DNA of 51,457 nt. It comes from Candidatus Scybalocola fimicaballi (GTDB lineage: Bacteria; Bacteroidota; Bacteroidia; Bacteroidales; Paludibacteraceae). The position numbers and the translations under genes are program-made. Positions 1 through 9,458 of the stretch are shown here, piece by piece. The notes under the pieces were generated by a model. That model was not told the origin of the DNA. It was given only the letters and a program-made list of their open reading frames with translations, and did not search any database. Position 1 is the first letter of the stretch. Each line of letters begins with the position of its first letter. Location of the stretch: assembly GCA_002317115.1 (NCBI GenBank), contig DCIP01000233.1, forward strand, positions 1 to 51,457, read 5' to 3'.

Positions 1-639
1 AACATTCCTGATTTTGAGAATGAATTGATGGCAACGGAAGAGATGCTTGCTACATTTGGAAATGGAGAGTCTAATGTGATTGCGGCTTTTTATCAAAGTG
101 GTTATCTCACAATAAAAGATTTTCGTGACGGATGTTATCTGTTAGGATTCCCTAATGAGGAGGTGTCAGAGGGGTTGACACGAATACTGATTCCAAATTA
201 TGTGATGTCGTCAACAAGTGATAAAAAGGATCTTGATCTTGTCAAACTTCGCCAGTTGCTTATGAAAGACGACGTGGATGCGTTCATGTCTCAGATTCAA
301 TTGATAATGAGCCAGATTCCATTTGAAAACAATAATGTCAAACTGATTGAGGCCAATTTCCGCAATATGCTTTATCTAATGATCCGATCAACGGGTCATA
401 AGGTGACAGTGGAGCATCCAGTGTTGGGTGGCCGCATCGACGTCTTCTTCGAAACAAATAAATACGCATACATCATTGAATGCAAGCGTGATGAGTCTGC
501 AGAAGTCGCATTGGCTCAGATAGATGAAAAGAGATATGCGAAAAAGATTTCATCCCCAGAAAAGAGTGTGGTGAAGATCGGCGCGAACTTCAGCACAACG
601 GAGAAGAATCTGGCAGAGTGGAAGGTGGAAAATTTTTAA
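1..639 (+). CDS. AAA-ATPase-like / PD-(D/E)XK nuclease-domain protein, C-terminal part
   Basis: The frame is open from base 1, so this is the 3' end of a longer gene; the ATPase part lies outside the window. The visible 212 residues match the C-terminal half of a family very common in Bacteroidota, an AAA-ATPase-like domain followed by a DUF1703 PD-(D/E)XK nuclease-like domain. The nuclease core is visible near the end: an Asp in GGRIDVFFE, the E-x-K motif in YIIECKRDE, and a following helix with a Gln (ALAQIDEKRYAKK). Family members are usually 500-580 residues, so about 60% is missing. The biological role of the family is not settled; some are suspected of acting on nucleic acid. The ATG at 28 is internal, not the true start. 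It is followed by 122 bases with a promoter for the next gene. Confidence 0.8.
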   Translation, partial: NIPDFENELMATEEMLATFGNGESNVIAAFYQSGYLTIKDFRDGCYLLGFPNEEVSEGLTRILIPNYVMSSTSDKKDLDLVKLRQLLMKDDVDAFMSQIQLIMSQIPFENNNVKLIEANFRNMLYLMIRSTGHKVTVEHPVLGGRIDVFFETNKYAYIIECKRDESAEVALAQIDEKRYAKKISSPEKSVVKIGANFSTTEKNLAEWKVENF

Positions 640-673
640 CATTATTTTGTTTTAAGTTTTGCACATTTGTTGC

Positions 674-681
674 TATTTTTG
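674..681 (+). promoter_or_regulatory. Predicted -7 box for the LRR-protein gene
   Basis: TATTTTTG matches the Bacteroidota -7 consensus TAnnTTTG and lies about 80 bases before the ATG at 762. TTTG elements upstream (646-649 and 658-661) are not at the preferred 19-21 base spacing, so only the -7 box is claimed. Confidence 0.5.
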
Positions 682-761
682 CATCAGAAAAATTTTTTAA
701 CTGTTAGTCCTAAATCTGTGAGGCAAAACAAACGCTAGGAGAGTTAGAGCTAAAGTGTTGT

Positions 762-1796
762 ATGACAATGAGCAGGGTTATTTTTTTTATACTTAGTTTA
801 GTTCTTTGTGTCATCACATCTGTTGCCAAAGCAGAAGTGGTGGATGATCCATTCCCACTAAAATTCAGAATTACGTCCAATTCTACGGTTAAACTTGTTG
901 GCGACGAGATGTATATAGAGTTTGAGTCTTATGAGATTCCTGACTCAATCCGTCTGAACGGCAAGGAGTTTGCTGTCACTGGAATTGATAACGGATGTTT
1001 TAGAAAATGCAAAAATCTAAGGAGCATCTATATCCCTTCCTCTGTCACTCGTATCGGCGACTACGCTTTTGAAGGCTGCGGCAAATTGACCAGTGTGACG
1101 ATATCATCTAAAAAAACAAGTATTGGAAGCCACGCGTTCTCTGGCTGCGGAAAATTGTCTGAGGTTATCATTGCGTCGGAAATAACAAGTATTGGGGAGT
1201 CTGCATTCGACGGCTGTTTTGAGCTGAGAAGCATAGTTATCCCTGATGGAGTCCAAAGTATTGGTGACTGGGCTTTCCAGGATTGCCGTAAATTGACAAA
1301 CGTTGAGGTCCCTGCGAGTGTCACAAATATGGGAATGGGCGTCTTCAGCAGATGTTCCGGATTAAGGTCTGCGGTGATCTCGTCTCATGTTTCTTATATT
1401 GAGTTTTCTACATTCAACCAGTGCCGTAGTCTCGAAAGTGTGGTTTTGCCGGCTGACGTCACAAGCATAGGACAATCTGCCTTCGCCGACTGTTCTAATC
1501 TTGCGAGCATTGAGATTCCGTACAAAGTGAAAAGTATTTGCCAGTCTGCTTTTGCTGGTTGTACTCGCTTGTCGAATGTTGAGATATCTCCTCTTGTGAA
1601 AAATATTGGAGTGTCTGCTTTCGAACGTTGTTTCGGTCTGAAAAATGTCACAATCCCTTCAAGCGTTTTGATTATTGATGATGCCGCATTCAAAGGATGT
1701 GGTAATCTTGAAGTGATAATCAAAAATGATGAAGGAAAAGTGAAGATCGGAGCAGAAGCTTTCAAAGAATGTAAATCAGTTACATACGACGACTAA
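762..1796 (+). CDS. BspA-like leucine-rich repeat (LRR_5) secreted protein
   Basis: A 344-residue protein that opens with a hydrophobic signal peptide (cleavage probably after SVAKA, near residue 24). From about residue 70 to the end it is built of roughly ten repeats of about 23 residues with the pattern V.IP..V.sIG..AF.gC..L, the LRR_5 repeat of BspA-family surface proteins. BspA proteins of oral Bacteroidota bind fibronectin and fibrinogen, but the family is broad and the ligand here cannot be read from sequence. I see no type IX C-terminal domain and no lipobox, so its final location is uncertain. ATG 762 or ATG 768 could be the start; both keep the signal peptide. It ends 85 bases before a hybrid sensor gene on the same strand. 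Confidence 0.85.
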   Translation: MTMSRVIFFILSLVLCVITSVAKAEVVDDPFPLKFRITSNSTVKLVGDEMYIEFESYEIPDSIRLNGKEFAVTGIDNGCFRKCKNLRSIYIPSSVTRIGDYAFEGCGKLTSVTISSKKTSIGSHAFSGCGKLSEVIIASEITSIGESAFDGCFELRSIVIPDGVQSIGDWAFQDCRKLTNVEVPASVTNMGMGVFSRCSGLRSAVISSHVSYIEFSTFNQCRSLESVVLPADVTSIGQSAFADCSNLASIEIPYKVKSICQSAFAGCTRLSNVEISPLVKNIGVSAFERCFGLKNVTIPSSVLIIDDAAFKGCGNLEVIIKNDEGKVKIGAEAFKECKSVTYDD

Positions 1797-1835
1797 AGTA
1801 GTCCCTCGTAAAACCATAATCTTGAAAAAAAATTA

Positions 1836-1843
1836 TATCTTTG
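1836..1843 (+). promoter_or_regulatory. Predicted -7 box for the hybrid two-component regulator
   Basis: TATCTTTG fits TAnnTTTG and sits 38 bases before ATG 1882. No TTTG element is found at the ideal spacing. Confidence 0.5.
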
Positions 1844-1881
1844 CTATTTGAGAAACTGATGTTTCGCTAATAACATACGAT

Positions 1882-4800
1882 ATGCTCTTAAGATTACTTT
1901 CTATACTTTGTCTGACATTTGCTTTTTGCGGCTTTTCTTCGGCTGTGAAATATATCGACTTGCGTAATAATGTCAAGGAGGTAAGATACAGTATTGCTCA
2001 ATATACCACCGTCGACGGTTTGGGTAGCGACAAGGTTTTCAGCCTGATGCAGGACTCCCATAAGAATGTTTGGATCGCTACCGATTTCTCTCTCGACCGT
2101 TATGACGGCAAATCATTCCACCATTATAGAAACGACCAGTACAAGGAGTTGCAACGTAATGATTTGCGACTTGTGAAGAGGTGTGTGGTAAATGGAAAGG
2201 AGGAGATGTTCATCGGGTCTTACAATGGTCTTTGTATGAAGTACGACGACGTGATGGATAAGTTCGTCGATGTGAAACCTCTTGAATATGAAAGAAATAT
2301 CTACAAAGAACCACATCAGTTTAAGGTCTGCAACGATGGCAACTGCTATATGTCCACTGTAGACGGCTTCTATAAGTTCGACGGTGAGCGTTTCACCGAC
2401 GAGTTCAATATGTTTGCCGCAACTAAAAATATGTTCATCTCAGATTTCCACGTCGACAAGCATAACCGTTTCTTCTTTGGTGGAATCCAGAACGTAACGG
2501 TCATGGATAATCAGGGAAAACTTATCAAGAGATACTCTGAGGCTGACGGATGTTCGGGTATCATTGTGAAATTCGTGGAGTTGTCGGAATCACGTCTTGC
2601 TGTGATCGGTAGCGGCTCAACTTTTCAGATTCTAAATGTGGCTGGCGACTCTTTGGTGGAGGAGTCGATTGTAAGGCTTCCTTTTTTCTCTACTTATGAT
2701 GTTGTCCTTGCGTCGGATGGCAAACTATACATGGCTACCGACGGAGATGGGCTTTGGCGCGTCGACACTGATTTGAATGAGAAATCCACTTTTGAGCATA
2801 TCCTTTCATACGGTGACCAGCCAAAAGAGTTGAGCAAAATCTACACGATGATTCAGACTGAGGACAATGATATCTGGCTTGGCACTCAGATGGGTGGTGT
2901 CTTCCGTCTTTCGCTCGACAGGGAGAAGGGAGTGAACTATTCTTCTGATTTTGGACTTGAGAATCTTGTCGTTTCAGATTTCTTGGAATTGCCTAACGGA
3001 GATATCTTCGTAACAACTGATGGCCAGGGAGTGTATGTGCTCGACAATAAATTCCAGGTTAAGAGAAAGGTTTCGCTCACTTCAAATAATATTCTTCGCG
3101 CGGATTGGAGTAAAAATGGCAAGATTTGGCTTCCTACTTGGGGCGACGGAATTCTTGAGATGGATCCAAACACTTTCCAAACGAAGATTCTTGATTTTGA
3201 ATACCCGGAGATAGCCCGTCCGAAATGTGTCTTTTCAGTCACGGAGCTGAGCAACGGTGAAATCTATCTCTGCACAGCAGGTATGGGGTTGTGGGTGAAG
3301 CGTACTAATGGCAAATGGGAGAAAATAGAATTGCGTGAGGGTGATTATACGGTTGAGGACAATTGGGTGTTCAGTGCATTGGAGACTCCTAACCATAATG
3401 TCTGGATTGTCACTTCCAACTCCATTGCATTGATTAAGGATGGTAAGGTTAAGCATGCGTTGCCTTGCGTGGTGCTGGAAAAAACTCATAATCCTATTAT
3501 GTTTGCCGATTCCAAGATGGATGGTTATGGCAATCTCTATGTGGCGACGACGCGTGGAATAATGGTGATTTTGGAGTCGACACTTGAATACAAGATGCTT
3601 GATTATCTTCCGTCTGGATTGGATTTCAGGTCGATAGAGAAGAAAAACGACGGTGCTTTTGTCTGCGCGACGTCGGCTGGCATCCTTACTTTCAATCCCA
3701 CTACGCAGAGATATTCGTTGATTCCAACTAATTCGTCGAAGACACAAAAGAAATTCTTTACCAATTCATCGCTTCTTGTGAGAAAGAGTGGGCAGATTTT
3801 GGCCGGTACATCAAGTGGATTCTATATTGTGTCGGATTCGCTCCAACCACAGAAAAATAAGATCGGTGATTTGAATTGGGGCTCTGTCTATGTCGACGGT
3901 GAACGTGCCTATCCTAATGGAATCCTTGAGATTGACGCGTCTCACAACAACAATGTCAAGGTGGAGGTCAAGGTGGCTGATTTCCGTGAAAATGTTCAGG
4001 ATAAACTCTATTATAAACTTGATGGCAAGGATGACAACTGGAGTGAAGTGCCTGAAGATAAGGTGATTAAATTCACCTATTTGCCAAGTGGAGATTTCCA
4101 GCTAAAGGTGGCTTATTCGGCAGACGCGAACAAGGTTGAACCATCCGACTTTATAATGATGAAGATTGATGTGGCGCCAGTGTGGTATCAATCGTGGTGG
4201 TTCTACTTGGGTATGCTGGCATTCATCATTCTCGCTTTCAAGGTGGCTTATGAGTACCGTCTACGCAAACATACTATTCAGGAGAAGATCTTGAAGGAGA
4301 AGGTGGCGGAGAGAACAGAGGAACTCCGTACTGCTCTTGATATGAAGGAGAATATCATATCTGTGATTGCCCACGACTTGAAGAATTCGATGTTTGGAAT
4401 AGTGGGCGCGTTGTCACCATACGGTGATGAGAATGCTCCGAAGAGTCAGGAAACTGAGAAACTGAAGAAGGCATACGAGCAGGCAAGCACTTTGCAGAAC
4501 ACGATGCTTTCACTTGTGAATTGGGCAATCGCCAAACGTGAGACTACGAAGCCTGTGCTTGTTGAGACTGATGTCGTCGCTATCTTGGAAGAGGTAGTGA
4601 ATCTGAATTGTGCGGTAATCGAGGACAAACAGATCTCTATCGTGCGTAAATTCAAAACCACTGATTACGCATCTTCAGATGAAAAAATGCTCTCTACGAT
4701 TCTTCGTAACTTGATGAACAACAGTATTAAATACACTCCTGAAAATGGAGAGATAGTACTGTCGACTTATTCTAAGGATGGAAGATTCTTTGTGGAGTTT

Positions 4801-5814
4801 GCTGATAATGGAATCGGTATGACGCCGGAGCAATTGGCTGTATTGCGTTCATCTACAGGTGTGGTGAAGAACGGTGAGACAGGATTCAGTGGAGAAGTGT
4901 CCACTGGTTTGGGATTCTCTCTAATCTATAGTTATCTTGATATTCTCGGAGCGACGATGCAGATTGAGAGTGAGGTAGGGAAGGGAACACAGATTACGGT
5001 GGAGATGCCAGCCGCAGAAAGAAAACAATCAGAGAAGAAGCTCGACGTGGCTGAGAATGTCACACTTGATTTTTCATTCCTGCAGAATAAGAGAATCTTG
5101 ATTGTCGAAGACGACGAGTTGATTCTCGACAATATCAAGAATCTATTGTCCGGTTATTCTAAGGTTGAGACCGCCGTTAACGGTCAGGTGGCGTATTCCA
5201 AGGCATTACAGATGATTCCAGACTTGATTGTCAGCGATTTGCAGATGCCGATTGTGAACGGTATAGAACTGTGCAAGATGCTTCGCTCGCAGGAGAAGAC
5301 AAAGATGATTCCGTTTGTGATAATGTCGGCGTCGGGCAGTGAGAGAGCAAAAATGTCGACGTTGAAGGTCGGAGCACTCGACTATATCAACAAACCATTC
5401 AAGAATGAGGAATTGCTACTCAAGATCTATAATATCTTGAAATTGAAGGATGAGGCTCCAGATGCTTCTCCTATAAATCAGGAAGAGTCTCCTGAAATCG
5501 GCTTTGTGAAGGATTTCAATGAAATGATAGAGGAGCATTACTCTGAGACAGACCTTACTATCGGAAAGATGGCGTCGTTGCTTTGCATGAGTACAGCCAC
5601 ACTTGGCAGACGTTGCACAACGCATTTCGACAAGACTCCTATTCAGTTGCTTCTCGACTACCGTATGAATCTATCCCATACGATGCTGACGATGCCAAAC
5701 CAGTCGCTGTCAATCAGCGATATCGCATATAAGGTAGGATTCTCAGATCCTGCTTATTTCTCAAAGAAATTCAAGGAATATTTTGGAGTCGCACCATCAC
5801 AAGTTATTGGATAA
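1882..5814 (+). CDS. Hybrid two-component system regulator (sensor, kinase, receiver, AraC output)
   Basis: A 1310-residue one-protein signalling system typical of Bacteroidota. In order: signal peptide (1-21); a periplasmic sensor of Reg_prop beta-propeller blades (about 35-660) and a Y_Y_Y domain (about 690-765); one membrane helix (about 772-790); HisKA with phospho-acceptor His831 in VIAHDLKNS; HATPase_c with N-box NLMNNSIKY and G1 box ADNGIGM; a receiver domain with RILIVEDDE and phospho-acceptor Asp1119 in IVSDLQMP; and a C-terminal AraC-type helix-turn-helix (about 1215-1310). All catalytic residues are present. The family usually senses oligosaccharides and sits beside susC/susD genes; none are in this window. 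The next gene is a peptide transporter, which could be a target, but this is inference from position only. Confidence 0.95.
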   Translation: MLLRLLSILCLTFAFCGFSSAVKYIDLRNNVKEVRYSIAQYTTVDGLGSDKVFSLMQDSHKNVWIATDFSLDRYDGKSFHHYRNDQYKELQRNDLRLVKRCVVNGKEEMFIGSYNGLCMKYDDVMDKFVDVKPLEYERNIYKEPHQFKVCNDGNCYMSTVDGFYKFDGERFTDEFNMFAATKNMFISDFHVDKHNRFFFGGIQNVTVMDNQGKLIKRYSEADGCSGIIVKFVELSESRLAVIGSGSTFQILNVAGDSLVEESIVRLPFFSTYDVVLASDGKLYMATDGDGLWRVDTDLNEKSTFEHILSYGDQPKELSKIYTMIQTEDNDIWLGTQMGGVFRLSLDREKGVNYSSDFGLENLVVSDFLELPNGDIFVTTDGQGVYVLDNKFQVKRKVSLTSNNILRADWSKNGKIWLPTWGDGILEMDPNTFQTKILDFEYPEIARPKCVFSVTELSNGEIYLCTAGMGLWVKRTNGKWEKIELREGDYTVEDNWVFSALETPNHNVWIVTSNSIALIKDGKVKHALPCVVLEKTHNPIMFADSKMDGYGNLYVATTRGIMVILESTLEYKMLDYLPSGLDFRSIEKKNDGAFVCATSAGILTFNPTTQRYSLIPTNSSKTQKKFFTNSSLLVRKSGQILAGTSSGFYIVSDSLQPQKNKIGDLNWGSVYVDGERAYPNGILEIDASHNNNVKVEVKVADFRENVQDKLYYKLDGKDDNWSEVPEDKVIKFTYLPSGDFQLKVAYSADANKVEPSDFIMMKIDVAPVWYQSWWFYLGMLAFIILAFKVAYEYRLRKHTIQEKILKEKVAERTEELRTALDMKENIISVIAHDLKNSMFGIVGALSPYGDENAPKSQETEKLKKAYEQASTLQNTMLSLVNWAIAKRETTKPVLVETDVVAILEEVVNLNCAVIEDKQISIVRKFKTTDYASSDEKMLSTILRNLMNNSIKYTPENGEIVLSTYSKDGRFFVEFADNGIGMTPEQLAVLRSSTGVVKNGETGFSGEVSTGLGFSLIYSYLDILGATMQIESEVGKGTQITVEMPAAERKQSEKKLDVAENVTLDFSFLQNKRILIVEDDELILDNIKNLLSGYSKVETAVNGQVAYSKALQMIPDLIVSDLQMPIVNGIELCKMLRSQEKTKMIPFVIMSASGSERAKMSTLKVGALDYINKPFKNEELLLKIYNILKLKDEAPDASPINQEESPEIGFVKDFNEMIEEHYSETDLTIGKMASLLCMSTATLGRRCTTHFDKTPIQLLLDYRMNLSHTMLTMPNQSLSISDIAYKVGFSDPAYFSKKFKEYFGVAPSQVIG

Positions 5815-5823
5815 ACGATTGAT

Positions 5824-5854
5824 TTTGCTTTGCCAAAATTTATTTATACCTTTG
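5824..5854 (+). promoter_or_regulatory. Predicted promoter of the POT transporter gene
   Basis: TTTG at 5824-5827 and TACCTTTG at 5847-5854 are separated by 19 bases, matching the Bacteroidota -33/-7 arrangement. The ATG is 26 bases further on. Confidence 0.6.
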
Positions 5855-5880
5855 TAAATCGGTGGAATAAATTATAAAAT

Positions 5881-7593
5881 ATGGCAAACGAAAGTCATCC
5901 GACGGGTTTATATCTTCTTTTCTCAACAGAAATGTGGGAAAGATTCAGTTATTATGGAATGCGTGCAATCTTCACGTTGTTTCTTATCGGAGCATTGAAC
6001 TATGATAAGGAAGCGGCGTCGCAGATGTATGGCAATTATACAGGATTAGTTTACCTTACTCCGTTGATTGGCGGCTATATAGCAGATAATTTCTGGGGAA
6101 ATAAACGATCTATCATCGTTGGTGGATTGCTGATGGCATTAGGACAGTTTTTCCTTTTCCTTTGTGCCTCATTTTTAGGTCAGGGAGCTCTTACCCAATC
6201 TCTTCTGATTGCCGGACTTGGTTTGCTGGTACTTGGTAACGGATTTTTCAAACCAAATATTTCAAGCATGGTCGGGACATTGTATCCCGACAATGATCCA
6301 CGTAAAGATTCCGCCTATACGATTTTCTACATGGGCATCAATTTCGGAGCCTTCTTTTCACCGTTGGTTTGTGGCTATTTCGGAGTCACAGGAAATCCTG
6401 AAGATTTCAAGTATGGATTCTTGGCAGCTTGTGTCGGAATGATCATTGGAGTTGTCTCTTTCATACTTGGAAAGGAGAAGTATCTTGTCACTCCAGAAGG
6501 AGCGGAGATTGGTGGATTGCCAAAATTAGTACCGTCGACAGAGATTAAAGAATCGTCGTCGACAATGCAAGTAGACAAGAAGAAAGTTGGTTTGTTCGTA
6601 TTCTTGGAATTTGCTGTCTTCGGATTGCTTTATTGGCTTTTCGACGGTGATTACATCGGAGCCTTGATTTATAGTTTGAGTGGGGTAGTGCCATTGTATA
6701 TCATTACAGATAAGTCTGTTACCAAAGAAGAACGACGCAATATTCTTGTGATCTATATTCTTGCGTTCTTCGTGATTTTCTTCTGGGCGGCATTTGAGCA
6801 GGCAGGAGCATCGTTGACATATTTTGCTGATGAGCAAACAGATAGAGTATTGCCAAAATTCTTTGATGTGAAAATGGGTGATACACTAAAGGTCGCTGCT
6901 ATAGTTTTGATTACATTGGTTGTCGTTGCGTTGACTTATGTGATTGGAAAAAGACGCAATCAGAGTTTTGCGTTGCCAACATATTTGTCGGTAATTATCT
7001 TTGCGGTGACTATCTCATACATCTTTGTCAACTCTGGAGAAGAGGTGAACACAAGTAATTTCCAGTCGTTGAATCCGATTTTCATTATTGTGTTGGCACC
7101 AGTGATGTCGTCGATGTGGATGATGTTGGAGGGGAAGAATATTCATATTGCGTCGCCAACTAAACAAGCGATAGGTTTGGCATTGTTGTCGTTCGGCTAC
7201 TTCTTTATCGCCTACGGAGTGGATGATGTTCCGGTAGGAGAAAAAGTTTCGATGATGTGGATCACGACTCTATACTTAGTGTTGAGTATCGGAGAGTTAA
7301 GTTTGTCTCCAATCGGATTGTCGATGGTCAACAAACTGTCTCCGGCAAGATTCGCGTCGCTACTTATGAGCGTTTGGCTATTATCGTCAGCCACAGCCAA
7401 CAAGTTTGCCGGAGTGCTATCAGCTTTGTATCCAGAGGCCAATGCCGACGGTGTTATAGTGGCAAAGTCATTCATGGGATATGAAATCACAAACTTGCAT
7501 GATTTCTTCATGGTTTTTGCTGTTATGTCGGGAGTGGCAGCGATTATGTTGTTCTTGATTTGCAGATGGATCAACAAGAATGTGAAATGTTAG
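5881..7593 (+). CDS. POT-family proton-coupled oligopeptide transporter
   Basis: A 570-residue polytopic membrane protein of the major facilitator superfamily, proton-dependent oligopeptide transporter family. The N-terminal helix has the diagnostic ExxERFSYYGMR motif (EMWERFSYYG, about residues 19-28), whose Glu and Arg residues take part in proton coupling. The second family signature is visible near residues 115-150 (GNGFFKPNISSMVG, then FYMGINFGAF). Length and hydrophobic pattern fit 12-14 helices. It imports di- and tripeptides across the inner membrane with protons. It has its own predicted promoter 66 bases after the hybrid regulator. The C-terminal helix ends in a short basic tail, as usual. 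Confidence 0.93.
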   Translation: MANESHPTGLYLLFSTEMWERFSYYGMRAIFTLFLIGALNYDKEAASQMYGNYTGLVYLTPLIGGYIADNFWGNKRSIIVGGLLMALGQFFLFLCASFLGQGALTQSLLIAGLGLLVLGNGFFKPNISSMVGTLYPDNDPRKDSAYTIFYMGINFGAFFSPLVCGYFGVTGNPEDFKYGFLAACVGMIIGVVSFILGKEKYLVTPEGAEIGGLPKLVPSTEIKESSSTMQVDKKKVGLFVFLEFAVFGLLYWLFDGDYIGALIYSLSGVVPLYIITDKSVTKEERRNILVIYILAFFVIFFWAAFEQAGASLTYFADEQTDRVLPKFFDVKMGDTLKVAAIVLITLVVVALTYVIGKRRNQSFALPTYLSVIIFAVTISYIFVNSGEEVNTSNFQSLNPIFIIVLAPVMSSMWMMLEGKNIHIASPTKQAIGLALLSFGYFFIAYGVDDVPVGEKVSMMWITTLYLVLSIGELSLSPIGLSMVNKLSPARFASLLMSVWLLSSATANKFAGVLSALYPEANADGVIVAKSFMGYEITNLHDFFMVFAVMSGVAAIMLFLICRWINKNVKC

Positions 7594-7609
7594 TCTTAAA
7601 TAGGTGATT

Positions 7610-9361
7610 ATGAACTTGAATTCTAAACATACTTACACATCATTCAGGACGATTCTTTTATTTATAGTTTCGTTCTTTATGTCTCTTCCTTCGCTAAACG
7701 CGCAGAAATTCAGTGCGTGCGGGACCGATTCGATATGGAGAGCTTATTTGGTTGACAGAAGGACAGAAGAAGTTATAGAAAATTATCTTCCTGAGGATTT
7801 CTTCTCTGGCAGTGGTGGAGCCCTACCTGATTTTGAGTCTAATACCAATCCCTATCTTGTGCCAAAATTTGTTTTTGATATGCAGAGTTGTGATCTCGAC
7901 TCTTTCGAAATCCATTTCAGATATCGCAATTCAGACAAGATGATTCCTGGCAGAGTTACCACCACTCAGTCTGAGATTTGGTTTACTATCCAGGAGGAGC
8001 TGGAGTTCAACGCTGACGACGTGTTGAGAAGTAAACCTCATAAGAAGCTTCTCTCTGTCACTGCTACTGACACGAGCAAAATAGAGGCAGGCTTGAGATA
8101 TTCATGGGGAGAGAGTGAGATGTGGTTCAAGTATAAGGACGGTGTAATCACAAAGTCGGGAGGGGAAAAAGCCCATTACAATATCTGTACGCTTGACTTG
8201 CTAAGTTTGACTTGGGATAACTCTGGCGGTATGATCACATATATGTCAGTAAAGATCAACGATGATTTCTATGAGGAGGATTTCTCCGACTGTAGCAATG
8301 CGATGGTTTATAAAGAGTGTCCTCCGAAAGAACCTGATTTCGTAAAGATTATTTGCGAGAAGATACCAGATTGTAAAACAGAGATTTATCGATTCTACAC
8401 AGAGAGTAACCTGGATGAAATTCATTGGATAGGTGAAGGTTTGACTTACGAAGGTACCACACTCGAATTGTTGCAGGATCAGTTTAACGGAGGCTGTGTC
8501 GCAGTGTGGGCTCAAAAAGATCCGTGTACACCACCAGTCTACGATACAATCTGTCCGCCAAAGATTGAGCTTAGAGAGAAGGTGACAGAGTACGACGAGA
8601 CAATTTGTTGGGATGAGTCGTTTTTTGTCCATGGAAAGAGAGTGACACAAAGCGGAACATACGAGGAGGTCTATAAAGCCGCAAACGGATGCGACAGTAT
8701 TATCCGTTATAATGTCACTGTCAATACTGGCGACACTACATATTCCGACACTGTATATAGATGTGGCGTAAGAATCATTAAAGACTCCACATTTATCTGT
8801 GACACAATCTATGTGGAGGGAGCATGTCCGGATATGAATATGGCTCCGATAGGAAAGCCAAGTCAACGCAACCACGTCGCCATTGGAAACATTCGAGAGG
8901 AGCGAGACGAGGTGAAGATTGATGTTTTCAATAATCTTGGAAATATCACTTATACTACTATTTGGATGGGCCATGAAGAGGATAAGAATGAGTCAGGAGA
9001 ATTGACCTTTGATAAGGCAGGAATGTATAAGATTATTGCATACGACGAGGAGACCGGATGCAAAGACAGTATGAGTTTCTACTATCGTACGCCAGTAACC
9101 CCTGATTTCTATTTCTGTCCTGATGATTCCGACGACGGCAAATGGGATATCAAAGGAATAGAAAAATATACGAATTATAGAATCTATATCTATGATCGTT
9201 TTGGAAGAAGACTGGAAGCTTATGAAAATGAGTTCGACGGTTGGAATGGAATCTACAATGGAAGACCAATGCCGTCGACAGACTATTGGTATACGATAGA
9301 AATTGACGAAGGCGATTACAGTTTGCAAGGTCATTTCACATTAATACGGCAAAGCAAATAG
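7610..9361 (+). CDS. Secreted protein with type B type IX secretion C-terminal domain
   Basis: A 583-residue protein with a signal peptide (about 1-30, ending SLNAQ). The middle carries Cys-rich segments with GCDSI motifs common in large Bacteroidota adhesins. The last 70 or so residues read as a gliding-motility-associated C-terminal domain (YRIYIYDRFGRRL, then FDGWNGIYNGRPMPSTDYWY, ending GHFTLIRQSK), the type B signal for export by the type IX system. The usual SPNGDGxND entry of that domain is replaced by a CPDDSDDGKWDI sequence. The frame is open from a GTG at 7604, but ATG 7610 places the signal peptide properly. It follows the transporter by 16 bases and may share its transcript. A hairpin terminator follows. 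Function beyond secretion is unknown. Confidence 0.8.
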   Translation: MNLNSKHTYTSFRTILLFIVSFFMSLPSLNAQKFSACGTDSIWRAYLVDRRTEEVIENYLPEDFFSGSGGALPDFESNTNPYLVPKFVFDMQSCDLDSFEIHFRYRNSDKMIPGRVTTTQSEIWFTIQEELEFNADDVLRSKPHKKLLSVTATDTSKIEAGLRYSWGESEMWFKYKDGVITKSGGEKAHYNICTLDLLSLTWDNSGGMITYMSVKINDDFYEEDFSDCSNAMVYKECPPKEPDFVKIICEKIPDCKTEIYRFYTESNLDEIHWIGEGLTYEGTTLELLQDQFNGGCVAVWAQKDPCTPPVYDTICPPKIELREKVTEYDETICWDESFFVHGKRVTQSGTYEEVYKAANGCDSIIRYNVTVNTGDTTYSDTVYRCGVRIIKDSTFICDTIYVEGACPDMNMAPIGKPSQRNHVAIGNIREERDEVKIDVFNNLGNITYTTIWMGHEEDKNESGELTFDKAGMYKIIAYDEETGCKDSMSFYYRTPVTPDFYFCPDDSDDGKWDIKGIEKYTNYRIYIYDRFGRRLEAYENEFDGWNGIYNGRPMPSTDYWYTIEIDEGDYSLQGHFTLIRQSK

Positions 9362-9375
9362 TTGAAATATCAGGT

Positions 9376-9402
9376 AAGAGACGTGGGTGACACGTCTCTT
9401 TC
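9376..9402 (+). terminator. Hairpin terminator after the type IX cargo gene
   Basis: AAGAGACGTG (9376-9385) and CACGTCTCTT (9391-9400) are perfectly complementary around a 5-base loop, 15 bases after the stop codon. The following T run is short, so termination may be weak. Confidence 0.65.
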
Positions 9403-9435
9403 CTATTATATAGCATATAAATCAAAAAAAAACAT

Positions 9436-9443
9436 TAATTTTG
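9436..9443 (+). promoter_or_regulatory. Predicted -7 box for riboflavin synthase
   Basis: TAATTTTG fits TAnnTTTG and lies 15 bases before ATG 9459, implying a very short leader. This supports the internal ATG over the longer open frame beginning at 9441. Confidence 0.5.
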
Positions 9444-9458
9444 CAGAAAATTTTAGAT

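Noticed and set aside
1061..1765. Minus-strand frames of 87 and 123 codons inside the LRR gene
   Set aside because: Shadows produced by the repetitive LRR coding sequence on the other strand.
7604..7612. Shared ATTATGA start context at 7610, 28085 and 44753
   Set aside because: Only a few bases agree and the genes are unrelated; probably chance in AT-rich DNA.
8246..9334. Minus-strand frames of 242 and 113 codons under the type IX cargo gene
   Set aside because: Opposite the clear cargo gene, with no signal or domain of their own.
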